Assembly (NCBI GenBank): GCA_038234815.1
Contig: JBBQSU010000044.1
Span: forward strand, 1 to 24,552
Direction: 5' to 3'
Source: JBBQSU01 sp038234815
GTDB lineage: Bacteria > Planctomycetota > Phycisphaerae > Tepidisphaerales > Tepidisphaeraceae
DNA: 24,552 nt
In this document: piece after piece, positions 1 to 7,716 of the stretch
How the letters are laid out: each line of letters begins with the position of its first letter
Position numbering within the stretch: position 1 is the stretch's first letter
Position numbers and translations under genes: made by a program
The notes under the pieces: model-generated
The model's database searches: none
Told to the model about the DNA's origin: nothing
What the model saw: the letters and a program-made list of their open reading frames with translations, nothing else

Positions 1-120
1 ATCGCTGCGAAGATCCCTGCCACCTTCGGCGCGTTCTGCCTCTTCCGATTTGTCGCCGCCGCTCTGCCAGACGATTGCCCAAGTCCGAATCCACCCCCAA
101 GCCATAACCCCGCCGCGTAA
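1..120. other. Window-edge fragment, possible gene end; strand undecided
   Basis: Two readings are open to the window edge. On the plus strand, frame 1 is open from base 1 to a TAA at 118-120 and would be the C-terminus of a protein ending in a Pro/Ser/Asn-rich tail. On the minus strand, an ATG at 105 starts a reading that runs off the left edge, with a Trp-rich hydrophobic start (MAWGWIRTWAIVW) followed by a charged Glu/Arg-rich stretch. Third-position GC is similar in both, so I cannot choose. No family is recognisable. Confidence 0.25.
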
Positions 121-738
121 ACGCGCGCGGCTTGCTGGGCGGGCCAAGTCATCAAGTATTGGTTGGTCATTAATGCAGTCCTTTACCCTACGGCCAGAAG
201 TTGCGCGAATTTGCGATAATTCGCCCAAAATTGCCGCAGGAAAAATCATAAGTGTTTGACATAACAGCACTTAAAATTTTTAGAAATTCTCAAAATGCCC
301 AAAAGTTTGGTGCGCAAATTGGCGCCATTTTGCGCACCAACTGGCAATTTGGGTAAAAGGGGCGCTTGTGAGGCACGGGTTTTTTTCCACCGGTTCGCCC
401 GTGCGTGTTCAACACCACTCGCCGCCCGGCTCGGGTCGGAACACCCAGGCTCCGGCATCTCCACGCTTATCCGCGACCGCGGGGCGTACTTACCAGCGAG
501 CCTTTTCATCCCTGCCTCAGGCGCTACCCCAATTCGGCGGACCATTTCCGTTGATCCGCACAGCGCCGCAAAAAGGCAGAGGCTTCACCAGAATCGCAAA
601 TACAAATCGCCCGCGGCGAGGGCTGAAATAGCGGTAAGGCCACAACAGGAAACGTCCCACTAATGTGCCCCTTGGCGGGCCATGAAACTTTCGGCCGGTC
701 TTTGCGTCAAACGGTGGTAACCCATCAAGGAGTTGTCT
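121..738. other. Long stretch without a convincing gene; contains AT-rich island
   Basis: The open frames here (up to about 120 codons) lack a ribosome binding site and a recognisable protein character, so I treat the stretch as non-coding. Bases about 160-360 are clearly AT-richer than the rest of the window. They hold inverted repeats: GCGAATT/AATTCGC at 205-224, the large palindrome at 307-340, and CCCAAAATTGCC (224-235), which is matched in inverse by GGCAATTTGGG (343-353). A perfect -35 hexamer TTGACA lies at 256-261, followed by AT-rich sequence without a good -10 at 17 bp. A further hairpin has arms GCACGGG (373-379) and CCCGTGC (398-404). I see no tRNA, tmRNA, RNase P or SRP signature. 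Confidence 0.5.
307..340. repeat. 34-bp near-perfect palindrome
   Basis: The arms TTGGTGCGCAAA (307-318) and TTTGCGCACCAA (329-340) are perfect inverse complements. The centre holds the self-complementary GGCGCC (321-326) flanked by one more T-A pair. The only mismatch is the T-T pair at 319/328. As RNA this would be a long hairpin; as DNA it is a large dyad that could bind a dimeric protein. No T-run follows it closely on either strand, so it does not look like an intrinsic terminator. Confidence 0.75.
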
Positions 739-1260
739 ATGAAACGACCGCTGATTGCCTTTCTGACATCGATTGCCTGCTCTTTCACGCTCACCGGCGC
801 GGTGCTGCTGTTGCAGAACGACCGGGCTGTGGCCGACGGCGAAAAGGCCGTCCCGGCGGATCCGGCCCTGGCCCGCTTAAAGACTGCGACGGCCGAGATC
901 GCCGTTCTTCCGAAATCGGACGCAACCTCGCTCGAACCCGCCGAGGTGCGCGTCATCAACCTATCTGAAGGCTCACAGGAAGTGGCCTGGCAGATTCGCG
1001 TGATGTCGATGCCCAAGCCCAGCCCGATGTCGCGGACATGGTCGATGCCGACAATTCTTGAGGTGGTAAAGGGCACGAGTCCGCTGCCATCTCACGAGGC
1101 GCAGACGATCGCTGTTCACCTCACCAAGGCTCCGCCGGCCGGGTCGACTCTGTCGTATGTTGTTCAGTCGGGTGACCAATCGTCATCGAACCTCGTGCAG
1201 TCGGTTGACCAATTGTCCGCGTCGATGCCGGGGCCCATTGCGCCGAAGGTTGGGGAATAA
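739..1260 (+). CDS. Hypothetical exported or membrane-anchored protein
   Basis: A 173-residue protein that I do not recognise. The start is the ATG at 739, preceded at six bases by a perfect Shine-Dalgarno AAGGAG (727-732); the TTG two codons earlier is inside that spacing and unlikely. Residues about 4-26 form a hydrophobic segment after MKRP, so the protein is either secreted or held by an N-terminal anchor. The mature part alternates beta-type stretches (EVRVINLSEGSQEVAW, QTIAVHLTKAP), which suggests a small beta-sandwich, and ends in a low-complexity Ser/Gln/Pro tail. The next gene begins at the base after its TAA, so the two are almost certainly one operon and may act together outside the cytoplasmic membrane. 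The real coding character is clear; the function is unknown. Confidence 0.75.
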   Translation: MKRPLIAFLTSIACSFTLTGAVLLLQNDRAVADGEKAVPADPALARLKTATAEIAVLPKSDATSLEPAEVRVINLSEGSQEVAWQIRVMSMPKPSPMSRTWSMPTILEVVKGTSPLPSHEAQTIAVHLTKAPPAGSTLSYVVQSGDQSSSNLVQSVDQLSASMPGPIAPKVGE

Positions 1261-2373
1261 ATGTCCCGGCGATGGGCCAACGTGCTGGGCATACTGCTGG
1301 GCGTAATCTTCGCGGCGATGATGGTTCAGTGGGTGAACCATCGTAGCGGGGTGCGTCACACCAGGGGAGAAATTCTCTCCGAATGCGACGGATCGATCCG
1401 CGAGATCGTCGTGCAATACGTATCCGGCGCGGATGGGGCGCGGCAGGTTCTCGCCGCGTTTCTCAGGCAGTTGCCGAAAACTGTCAAGATCCACCTCGTT
1501 TGTCCCGATTCCGCTGCGTATGACGAATGGTCTGCCGGAGGAGAAACGGATGCCCGCCGGGCGCAACCGATTTCCGTCGGGCACGACATGACGGCATGGT
1601 CGCGCGACCGATGGGTCGCCTTGAAACAGCCGGGTGCCAATGCGACCTTTCTGTTTCATCCCCGCGCCGAGGCCGGCGCGGACGCCTGGCCGCAGCGCGC
1701 CGGGGACCAACAGATTGCCAGCGATCTGGCACGCTGCCTCGCCCCTGCGGTGCGAGACCTGCCCAGCCGCCTGCTGTTCGACGGCGGGGATTTCCTCACC
1801 GACGCCCAGACCGTCTTCGTCACCCCCGCGGTTTGCCAGCGCAACAACGTGGGAACTTCGGCCGACATGCAGCGTCTGTCGGACGAACTGCAGGCAGCTT
1901 TCAGCAAGAACATCGTCTTCCTGTCCGACGCCCCACCACACCACGTCGGCATGTACATGGCGCTTCTGCCCGGCAAGGTGGCCCTCGTCGGCGATCCATC
2001 TTTGGCATTGCAGTTTGTGCCGTCTCTGGCCACCAGCGTATTGGCAAGTCCCGATTTCAGCCCGGATACCCAGCATCAGTTTGATGCCGTCGCCGAAACC
2101 GCGCGCCGGCAGGGGTACCACGTGGTTCGCATCCCGACGGCGGTCGATCGGGATGGCAAGACGTACCTCACGTACGTGAATGGATTGATCGATCACGAAG
2201 GCGCCAACAGCGTTGTCTACATGCCCACCTTCGCCGGTGTCGAAGCCTTGAATGCCGCCGCCGAGCAGGTATGGCGCGACCGCGGGTTTGAAGTCCGCCG
2301 TGTCGATTGCACCGGCGTGTATCGGTCCTTCGGCACGCTGCATTGCCTCGTCAATGTGTTGAAACGGACCTAA
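1261..2373 (+). CDS. Membrane-anchored deiminase-fold protein (agmatine/peptidylarginine deiminase-like)
   Basis: A 370-residue protein with one N-terminal membrane helix (about residues 5-25), so the catalytic domain should lie outside the cytoplasm. Motifs of the guanidino-group-modifying superfamily appear in order: WSRDRW with Asp116, FDGGD (174-177), HHVGMYM (227-233) followed by VALVGDP, and GTLHC with Cys362 as the expected nucleophile. Known members convert arginine-type guanidino groups to ureido groups through Cys, His and acidic residues that hold the guanidinium. Here the usual H-x-D reads His228-Val-Gly230, so one substrate-binding Asp is absent, and the acid before GGD is Asp174 where arginine deiminases have Glu. 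The enzyme may use another substrate or be inactive. The ATG directly follows the stop of the preceding gene, with GGGG upstream. The fold assignment is fairly safe; the reaction is open. Confidence 0.7.
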   Translation: MSRRWANVLGILLGVIFAAMMVQWVNHRSGVRHTRGEILSECDGSIREIVVQYVSGADGARQVLAAFLRQLPKTVKIHLVCPDSAAYDEWSAGGETDARRAQPISVGHDMTAWSRDRWVALKQPGANATFLFHPRAEAGADAWPQRAGDQQIASDLARCLAPAVRDLPSRLLFDGGDFLTDAQTVFVTPAVCQRNNVGTSADMQRLSDELQAAFSKNIVFLSDAPPHHVGMYMALLPGKVALVGDPSLALQFVPSLATSVLASPDFSPDTQHQFDAVAETARRQGYHVVRIPTAVDRDGKTYLTYVNGLIDHEGANSVVYMPTFAGVEALNAAAEQVWRDRGFEVRRVDCTGVYRSFGTLHCLVNVLKRT

Positions 2374-2479
2374 TCGCCCGTGCGTGCGCCAATGCGTGCG
2401 ATCGGCAACTGAAGGGGACAGGATCCTTAACGCCCTGCGGGGCCAACGGTATAGGAATGACTGAAGGGGATGCAGTTCG

Positions 2480-2839
2480 TTATAACGGTCCGTCGCTTCG
2501 CTTGGCTTCGTATGGGGGCGGCAATGCCTGTGGCGAGGACTCGGCCGGCGGCGCGTCGGGTTGCTCTCCCTTGCGGGTGACAAACAGCACCGCGGCCGTC
2601 CAGGTGGGTACGAGGCCGACGTAGGGGATCATCTCGGTGACAAACGCCGGCAGAAGCACAATATGCCACCCCAGCAACCAGACCAGCGCAATGCCGACGG
2701 CGACATCAATCACGTCGTCGCCGCCCCAACCGAAAAGCGGTGACAGCACGATCTGCACGAGGTCGGCGGTGATGGCCAGCGCGCGGGCGGCCCAGATGCG
2801 CCCGCGGGTATGCTTTGGAGCTAAGAAACGCTTGAGCAT
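2480..2839 (-). CDS. Small multi-pass membrane protein, unknown function
   Basis: A 119-residue protein. After a basic N-terminus (MLKRFLAPKHTRGR) there are about three hydrophobic stretches (residues about 17-35, 42-65 and 70-95), then a hydrophilic Pro-rich tail that should be cytoplasmic or disordered. I do not recognise the family. The ATG lies three bases after the stop codon of the TolB-like lipoprotein gene, so the two are co-transcribed and probably translationally linked. A weak GGGAAG precedes the start. It is convergent with the deiminase-fold gene, with 106 bp between. Its tight coupling and sensible membrane topology support it as a real gene. Confidence 0.7.
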   Translation of the reverse strand: MLKRFLAPKHTRGRIWAARALAITADLVQIVLSPLFGWGGDDVIDVAVGIALVWLLGWHIVLLPAFVTEMIPYVGLVPTWTAAVLFVTRKGEQPDAPPAESSPQALPPPYEAKRSDGPL

Positions 2840-2842
2840 GAG

Positions 2843-4006
2843 TCAACTTCCCTTGGGCAGATTCAATCGCGCAATAAAAAGCTGCTTCGACTTGTCGCTG
2901 GTCCGGCGGCTCGACCACATCAGGAATTTGCCGTCGGGACTGACGACGGGCTGGTCGTCCGCGCCCCGGCTGAAGGTGATGCGCGTCAGGCGCTTACCCT
3001 CAGCGGTCATCAGTTGGATGTCGTCTTCGCCCGGCGGGCCTGCCGAAAAAAGCAGGTGCTTGCCGTCGGCATGCCAGACGGGACCGGTGTGAATTCCCTG
3101 GCCGTCGGTCAGGCGGTGCTCGTTTTGCAGGCCGGCGATCGCGCCGTCCGGGCCGAAGCGCAGTTCTGCGAAGAAAATCTGGAATCGCCCGTCGCCGCTT
3201 CGATCGGAGCGATATACCAGGTGCTGACCGTCGGGTGATAGACTCGGCGATTGGTCATCCCCGGCAGAGGTCACCAGCGGGATGCAGCCGGTGCCGTCGG
3301 CGCGCATGGCGAAAAGATCGACATTCCCCGATCGGTCGCTGGCAAACAGGACCGAGTGGCCGTCGGGCGTGAGGATGCAGTGGGAATTGAAGCCTGTGGT
3401 GCCCGTGAGCGGGTGCCGGGCCAGATCGACGATTTTTCCCGGTTCGCTGGCTGCAATGGCGCCCAGCCAGCCGTCGGCGCGGAAAATGGCGCTGCCCTGC
3501 GTGGTTTTGCGATCGTCGGGCGGTGTGGCCGCCGAAGTGAGCGGGTCTGCTGCACTCGGGCCGGCATTGGCCGCTGTTGAGGCGAAGTAAATGCTATTGC
3601 CGTCAACCGAAAAGCAGCCGGACCGATTGCTTGAATGCTCGGGCGTGATGCGCACGGGCCGGCCAAGCCCGCGAATCCTATCGGTCTTCTCGGGGATGGT
3701 CATTCCGCCGGGCAATGGCGTGGCGTAAACCGGCCGAAAGGACGATTTATGTTCGACCCAGACGTACTCCAACTTGGCCAGGTACACCTGCGGATCAGAC
3801 TCACCCGTCGGGATGCCTTGGAACATGATCCAGTCGCCGTCCGGGCTGAAACGGGCCTCCCCGGCCTCGCTAAACCCCGCGGTCAACTGGTGCAGATCGC
3901 TCAGGCACTCCCGTTCTTCTCGGGTGGGAAAGGGATTGTGTTCCGGCGCGCAGCCGATGATCCCAGCCGATCCGATCAACAGAAAAAAGCCCAGGAGGAA
4001 ACGCAT
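2843..4006 (-). CDS. TolB-like beta-propeller lipoprotein
   Basis: A 387-residue protein starting with MRFLLGFFLLIGSAGIIGC, a lipoprotein signal with the acylated Cys at position 19; it is probably anchored at a membrane facing the periplasm. The body holds repeated WD40-like/PD40 blades, each with an xSPDG or similar turn followed by a beta strand (ARFSPDGDWIMF, ILTPDGHSVLFASDRSG, PSLSPDGQHLVYRSDRSG, PVVSPDGKFLMWSSRRT), about six copies. This is the fold of TolB and related propellers, which usually bind other proteins. The frame stays open upstream to 4837, but that part is antisense to the HD-like gene. ATG 4039 is an alternative start; I prefer 4006 because it gives an exact lipoprotein signal. 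It is followed after 3 bp by a small membrane protein. No tol-pal genes are nearby, so a Tol function is not supported. Confidence 0.8.
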   Translation of the reverse strand: MRFLLGFFLLIGSAGIIGCAPEHNPFPTREERECLSDLHQLTAGFSEAGEARFSPDGDWIMFQGIPTGESDPQVYLAKLEYVWVEHKSSFRPVYATPLPGGMTIPEKTDRIRGLGRPVRITPEHSSNRSGCFSVDGNSIYFASTAANAGPSAADPLTSAATPPDDRKTTQGSAIFRADGWLGAIAASEPGKIVDLARHPLTGTTGFNSHCILTPDGHSVLFASDRSGNVDLFAMRADGTGCIPLVTSAGDDQSPSLSPDGQHLVYRSDRSGDGRFQIFFAELRFGPDGAIAGLQNEHRLTDGQGIHTGPVWHADGKHLLFSAGPPGEDDIQLMTAEGKRLTRITFSRGADDQPVVSPDGKFLMWSSRRTSDKSKQLFIARLNLPKGS

Positions 4007-4135
4007 CGTTTGAACTTTATGAGCAGATGGTGATTTCATCCTTTTCTTTTGCGTGGTTCTGATGATACTGACCACGGTGTTAACCGGGAAGCGCTGGATC
4101 GTGGGACGCCGGCGCACGGAGAGACGCCATCTCGA

Positions 4136-4789
4136 ATGCCGCTGAACGAAATGGTCCGGGAAAGCCTTAGACAGGCGTTGAACGTGGTCGAGCGCCACGA
4201 CGTGGGCAGTGCGCGCCTGGCCGACGATGCCGACCGACTGTGGGATCGCGTGCAGAGCTTCATCGCCATGAACCTGGTAAACCCTGCCGGCGTGCAGCGC
4301 GAGGCGCTGGAGATCGCCTGCCTGGCCGTGCAGTTGCCCTTGCGACAGACCAAAACGCCCGTGACCGGCAAACTCGGCCGGACCAACCTGCGCGACCGCG
4401 CCGAACACGCCGCCGAGATGCTCATCGGCCTGCTGCAGGGAAAAATGGACGACGCCCAGCTCGATTCGACCGCGCGCATTCTCCACGAAATGCCCCAGCG
4501 GCAGCCGGTGCTGGACGAAGCCAAATTGCTTGCCGATGCCATCAACCTCGACGACTTTAGCGTAACGGGCGTCATCAACCAGGCGGTGCAGCTTGGACTG
4601 CAAGGCTCTGGGGTAAAGCAGTTGATCGAAGGGCTGGAGAAGCGGGCGCAATACGGCTACTGGGACGCGCGCTCGAAGGAAGGATTTCACTTCGAGCCGG
4701 TGCGGCAGATGGCCCGCAAGCGCCTGGAAGGTGTACGCCATTTGGCAGCGCAGTTGCAGGCCGAAGCCGAAGAGGACGCCCGGCGATGA
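4136..4789 (+). CDS. Degenerate HD-domain-like protein
   Basis: A helical protein of 217 residues from the ATG at 4136 (MPLNEMVRESL), preceded by GGAGAG about 12 bases upstream. The frame is open back to a TTG at 4049, which is less likely because it would run into the divergent gene's promoter. The order of segments resembles small HD phosphohydrolases: a DADRLWDRV helix where these have H-x-x-R-V, LEIACLAVQL where they have the A-L-L-H-D segment, EAKLLADAINLDDF where they have E-A-x-x-x-x-D-A-x-x-L-D, and a C-terminal ARKRLEGVRHLAAQL helix. The metal-binding His-Asp pair is not visible, so catalysis is doubtful. Its TGA overlaps the ATG of the amidohydrolase by 4 bp, so the products are made together. 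The fold assignment is by eye and tentative. Confidence 0.6.
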   Translation: MPLNEMVRESLRQALNVVERHDVGSARLADDADRLWDRVQSFIAMNLVNPAGVQREALEIACLAVQLPLRQTKTPVTGKLGRTNLRDRAEHAAEMLIGLLQGKMDDAQLDSTARILHEMPQRQPVLDEAKLLADAINLDDFSVTGVINQAVQLGLQGSGVKQLIEGLEKRAQYGYWDARSKEGFHFEPVRQMARKRLEGVRHLAAQLQAEAEEDARR

Positions 4790-6033
4790 AGACGCTGCTG
4801 CACGCCGCCTGGCTCGCGGACATGACCGGCCCGGCAATCGGGGACGCCGCAGTGGTCTTCGATGCCGGCCGGATCATCGGCGCCGGCGACTTTCGAGCCA
4901 TGCAGGCCAGCCACCCCGATGCCTCTATCACCGATCTCGGCAAGTCGATCATCCTTCCCGGACTGATTAATGCCCACACGCACCTGGAACTGAGTGCCTG
5001 CGCGCCCGGGGAGGCTGCGCCCGAGCGGTTTATCGATTGGATACTGAGCCTGTCTGATCGGCGGAAGCTGGGCGATCGAACGTCCGAGCAAGCCGCCGCG
5101 GCCGCGACGGCTCGGGGGATCGGGCAGTGCCTGCGCTTCGGCGTGACGGCGGTTGGGGACATCGCACAGAATGCCCAGGCAGTCCGGGCGGTGTTGCGCG
5201 ACGGGCCGGTACGGTCGGTCAGTTTTGGCGAAGCCGTGGGACTGGGCAAGAGCAAGCCCAAATTTGAGCAGCGATTGCAAGCGGCGCTGGACGAATCGGC
5301 AGCAAGCCAACGGATGCGCATCGGCCTCAGTCCGCACGCGCCTTATTCGCTCGATCTTGAAAGCTGGCGCAGGTGTATGCGCTTGGCTGCGGAAAAACAC
5401 CTTCCCATCACCACGCATTTGGCCGAAACAACACACGAAGAAGAATTCCTGAAAAATCACACCGGCGATTTCCGCGAACTGCTCGACCGGCTGGGCTTGT
5501 GGGAAGAGTCGATTCAAACGCTTCCCGCCGGGCCGGTGCCTTTTGCAAAGGCAATGGGCCTGCTCGATCAACCCAGCCTGCTGGCGCACGTCAACTATTG
5601 CGACGACGACGGCCTTGCGCTTCTGGCCGCAGGGCAGGCCAGCGTGGTATTCTGCCCGCGGACGCACGCCTATTTTCGGCATCCCCCACACCGGTGGCGC
5701 GACATGCTGGCCCGTGGGGTGAACGTTTGCGTGGGGACCGACAGCGGGGCCAGTTCGCCGGATCTGAACCCGGTGGACGATCTGCGCCTCCTGCATCGCC
5801 AGTCGCCCCAAGTCCCGGCGATCGAGCTTTGGCAATTGGCAACAACCCGTGCGGCCAAGGCGTTGGGGATGAGCCACCTCGTCGGCACGCTCACGCCCGG
5901 CAAGCTCGCGGATTTTGTTGTCTTCAAAGCCGCCGGTAATGACCCGCTGGCCGATTTGCTGGAGGGAGATGCACTGCCGACAAGGGTTTACATCGCGGGG
6001 GAGAATCAATCGACGAGCATGGCGTCGCCGTAG
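4786..6033 (+). CDS. Amidohydrolase, possible aminodeoxyfutalosine deaminase or related deaminase
   Basis: A 415-residue cytosolic metal-dependent hydrolase of the TRZ/ATZ/cytosine-deaminase type. Metal and catalytic residues are in the expected order: His64-Thr-His66 in INAHTHLELS, His211 with Glu214 in TTHLAET, His268 in AHVNY, and Asp319 in GTDSGASS. The C-terminal LTPGKLADFVVF closes the small beta domain of the family. Members deaminate purines, pyrimidines, triazines or aminodeoxyfutalosine, the last a menaquinone precursor. The HTHLEL form is what I recall from futalosine-pathway enzymes in planctomycetes, but the sequence alone does not fix the substrate. The start ATG overlaps the previous stop (ATGA). 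The 3' end overlaps the convergent queA by 28 bp. Confidence 0.85.
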   Translation: MKTLLHAAWLADMTGPAIGDAAVVFDAGRIIGAGDFRAMQASHPDASITDLGKSIILPGLINAHTHLELSACAPGEAAPERFIDWILSLSDRRKLGDRTSEQAAAAATARGIGQCLRFGVTAVGDIAQNAQAVRAVLRDGPVRSVSFGEAVGLGKSKPKFEQRLQAALDESAASQRMRIGLSPHAPYSLDLESWRRCMRLAAEKHLPITTHLAETTHEEEFLKNHTGDFRELLDRLGLWEESIQTLPAGPVPFAKAMGLLDQPSLLAHVNYCDDDGLALLAAGQASVVFCPRTHAYFRHPPHRWRDMLARGVNVCVGTDSGASSPDLNPVDDLRLLHRQSPQVPAIELWQLATTRAAKALGMSHLVGTLTPGKLADFVVFKAAGNDPLADLLEGDALPTRVYIAGENQSTSMASP

Positions 6034-7049
6034 CTGAAAAAGCGATACTGTTCGGCGACGGCCGCGGAATAAATGCGGCGTTGCTCGGTCACGCCGGTCA
6101 GGGCCGCGACCAGCGCGATCAGCGTACTGCGCGGCAGATGAAAGTTCGTAATCAGGGCATCGACGTGTTTCCACTGGTAAGGCGGGAAAATCAAAATCCG
6201 CGTGCTGCCCGATCCCGGCATGATCGGTCGATCGATCGGCTGACTTTCCAGCACCCGCGCTGCTGTCGTGCCAACCGCGATGACCCTGCGGCCCTCGGAT
6301 TTAGCCCGGTTGATCTGCGCCGCGAACTCGGGGCTAATGCAGAAGCTCTCTTCATGCATGTCGTGTGCTTCAAGTGTATCGCAGGCGATGGGCTTGAAGG
6401 TTCCGATACCCACGTGCAGCGTGACGAAGGCCTGCTCCACCCCGCGGGCTGATAGCTCCGCAAGAATTTCCCGTGTGAAGTGCAGCCCGGCGGTGGGGGC
6501 GGCCACCGATCCGGGAGCCTGGGCATACACCGTCTGATAACGTGCCCGATCCAGTTCATCACGTTCGTCATGCGATTTGCCACGCTTGATGTACGGCGGC
6601 AGTGGCATCCTCCCCACGCGCGCCAGCAATTCGATCGCGGGAAGTGTGCTTGAGACGCACAGCGAATACTCGCCTTGACCAAATGCTTCCGTGATGCGCG
6701 CAGTAACCTCAGGCGCATCAAAAAAATTCAGCGTTGCATCCGGTCGCAATCGGCTGACATCGCGCAGCAAGACCCGCCATTGCCCGGGGGCGTCTTCGTG
6801 CATGAATAGTCCCTCGACCAGTCCGCCGGTGCTTTTTCGCAACGTCAGGCGCGCGGGTATGACCCGGCTGTCGTTGAATACCAGAAGGTCGCCCGCGCGC
6901 AGCAATCGCGGCAGGTCCGAGAATAGGCCATGCGAAATCGCCCCGCTGGCCTTTTCGTAATGCAGCAGACGAGAAGCAGTGCGGTCGCTGGCCGGCACCT
7001 GGGCAATCAGGTGCGGGGGGAGCTCGAAATTCAATTCTTCGGTTCGCAT
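6006..7049 (-). CDS. queA: S-adenosylmethionine:tRNA ribosyltransferase-isomerase QueA
   Basis: A 347-residue enzyme matching the family's usual length. It transfers and isomerises the ribosyl part of SAM onto preQ1 in the tRNA wobble position to give epoxyqueuosine. Characteristic stretches are FELPPHLIAQVPASDR at the start, GDLLVFNDSRVIPARL, GSVAAPTAGLHFT, THVGIGTF-like VTLHVGIGTFKPI, and ITNFHLPRSTLIALVAA near the end. It stands alone here; other queuosine genes (tgt, queG, yajC) are not in the window. The 3' end is convergent with the amidohydrolase and shares 28 bp. The 5' side faces a 195-bp non-coding stretch. Confidence 0.97.
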   Translation of the reverse strand: MRTEELNFELPPHLIAQVPASDRTASRLLHYEKASGAISHGLFSDLPRLLRAGDLLVFNDSRVIPARLTLRKSTGGLVEGLFMHEDAPGQWRVLLRDVSRLRPDATLNFFDAPEVTARITEAFGQGEYSLCVSSTLPAIELLARVGRMPLPPYIKRGKSHDERDELDRARYQTVYAQAPGSVAAPTAGLHFTREILAELSARGVEQAFVTLHVGIGTFKPIACDTLEAHDMHEESFCISPEFAAQINRAKSEGRRVIAVGTTAARVLESQPIDRPIMPGSGSTRILIFPPYQWKHVDALITNFHLPRSTLIALVAALTGVTEQRRIYSAAVAEQYRFFSYGDAMLVD

Positions 7050-7244
7050 CGGTCATTCAAAGGCAGGTTGTAGCCTCAGACCCACGGCTTTTACCCCGGA
7101 GTGATGAGCCAACGCAACATCCGTCATAAACGGACTCGGCGCGCTCGCGCGCCCAGCACGCGGGACAGTTAATTTTCGCCTGTTTTTTAGGACGTTTGCC
7201 AATGATTTGCGCGATCGCGCAGTTCTGGCGCGTCCCAATTTGCT
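7050..7244. other. Divergent intergenic region with two GC palindromes
   Basis: This lies between queA (leftward) and a small rightward gene. It holds a hairpin with arms GGCGCGC and GCGCGCC around TC (7138-7153), without a T-run directly after it. It also holds a perfect 14-bp palindrome TGCGCGATCGCGCA (7208-7221). Upstream of queA a TACAAC could serve as a -10 with a leader of about 17 bases. No convincing promoter is seen for the rightward gene. Confidence 0.4.
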
Positions 7245-7673
7245 TTGACCGTGGTACTCGTGGCACCGGCGCAAATCCAACTTCTCACCGCTACGCTGGA
7301 CCTCCAGCTGGTGCGCCTGCTCCGCGATGCCATTCGCACCGCCGACATCGAATCTGCACGCACTCTGCCTCCGGCCAATGCCGCCAATTCGAGCGCCGCA
7401 CATTGCGTCGATCGCTTTGAATCGCGACAAGGGATTCATTCGACCCCTCGTTATGAAGCACGGCCGGTCATTCACCCTGAACCACGCATTGAAGTTTCCA
7501 CCAGCAATCTGCCGACGCAGGTTGAGTCGGCGCCAGTGCCCAGCCATGCGCGTCCGCCGGTGTGGAAGGTGCCGATCTGGAAATCCGAGCCGGCGAGTCA
7601 GGTGCAAATTAAGCGCATCATCTGCAAGCCCGATGTACGTCGTAGAGGAACGCTGATTGATCTTTTCCTGTAG
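7245..7673 (+). CDS. Small hypothetical protein with Pro-rich middle
   Basis: Up to 142 residues. No ATG exists in frame after the upstream stop at 7203; TTG 7245 or GTG 7251 are the available starts and neither has a clear Shine-Dalgarno. The first third is a hydrophobic-to-amphipathic helix (IQLLTATLDLQLVRLLRDAIR). The middle is Pro/Arg-rich with ARPVIHPEPRIEV, and the end PPVWKVPIWK...GTLIDLFL looks conserved in character. I recall similar Pro-rich RPVIHPxPRIE segments in small planctomycete proteins, but cannot verify this here. The overlapping antisense frame (7053-7760) has no family character. The next gene follows after 43 bp on the same strand, consistent with one transcript. The function is unknown. 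Confidence 0.55.
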   Translation: MTVVLVAPAQIQLLTATLDLQLVRLLRDAIRTADIESARTLPPANAANSSAAHCVDRFESRQGIHSTPRYEARPVIHPEPRIEVSTSNLPTQVESAPVPSHARPPVWKVPIWKSEPASQVQIKRIICKPDVRRRGTLIDLFL

Positions 7674-7716
7674 TCGATCGCCATCGACTCGAATCAGCCG
7701 AATGAAGGAGTCGAAC

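Noticed and set aside
2408..2470. Direct repeat ACTGAAGGGGA (2408-2418 and 2460-2470)
   Set aside because: Only two short copies 52 bp apart between convergent genes, with no further structure.
1183..2583. Long minus-strand open frame of 466 codons
   Set aside because: It is antisense to the deiminase-fold gene, has no family motif, and its composition is the usual shadow of a GC-rich gene.
4040..4837. Upstream extension of the TolB-like frame
   Set aside because: It is antisense to the HD-like gene, and the lipoprotein signal begins at 4006.
4687..6174. Long minus-strand open frame of 495 codons
   Set aside because: It is antisense to the amidohydrolase, whose catalytic residues are all present on the plus strand.
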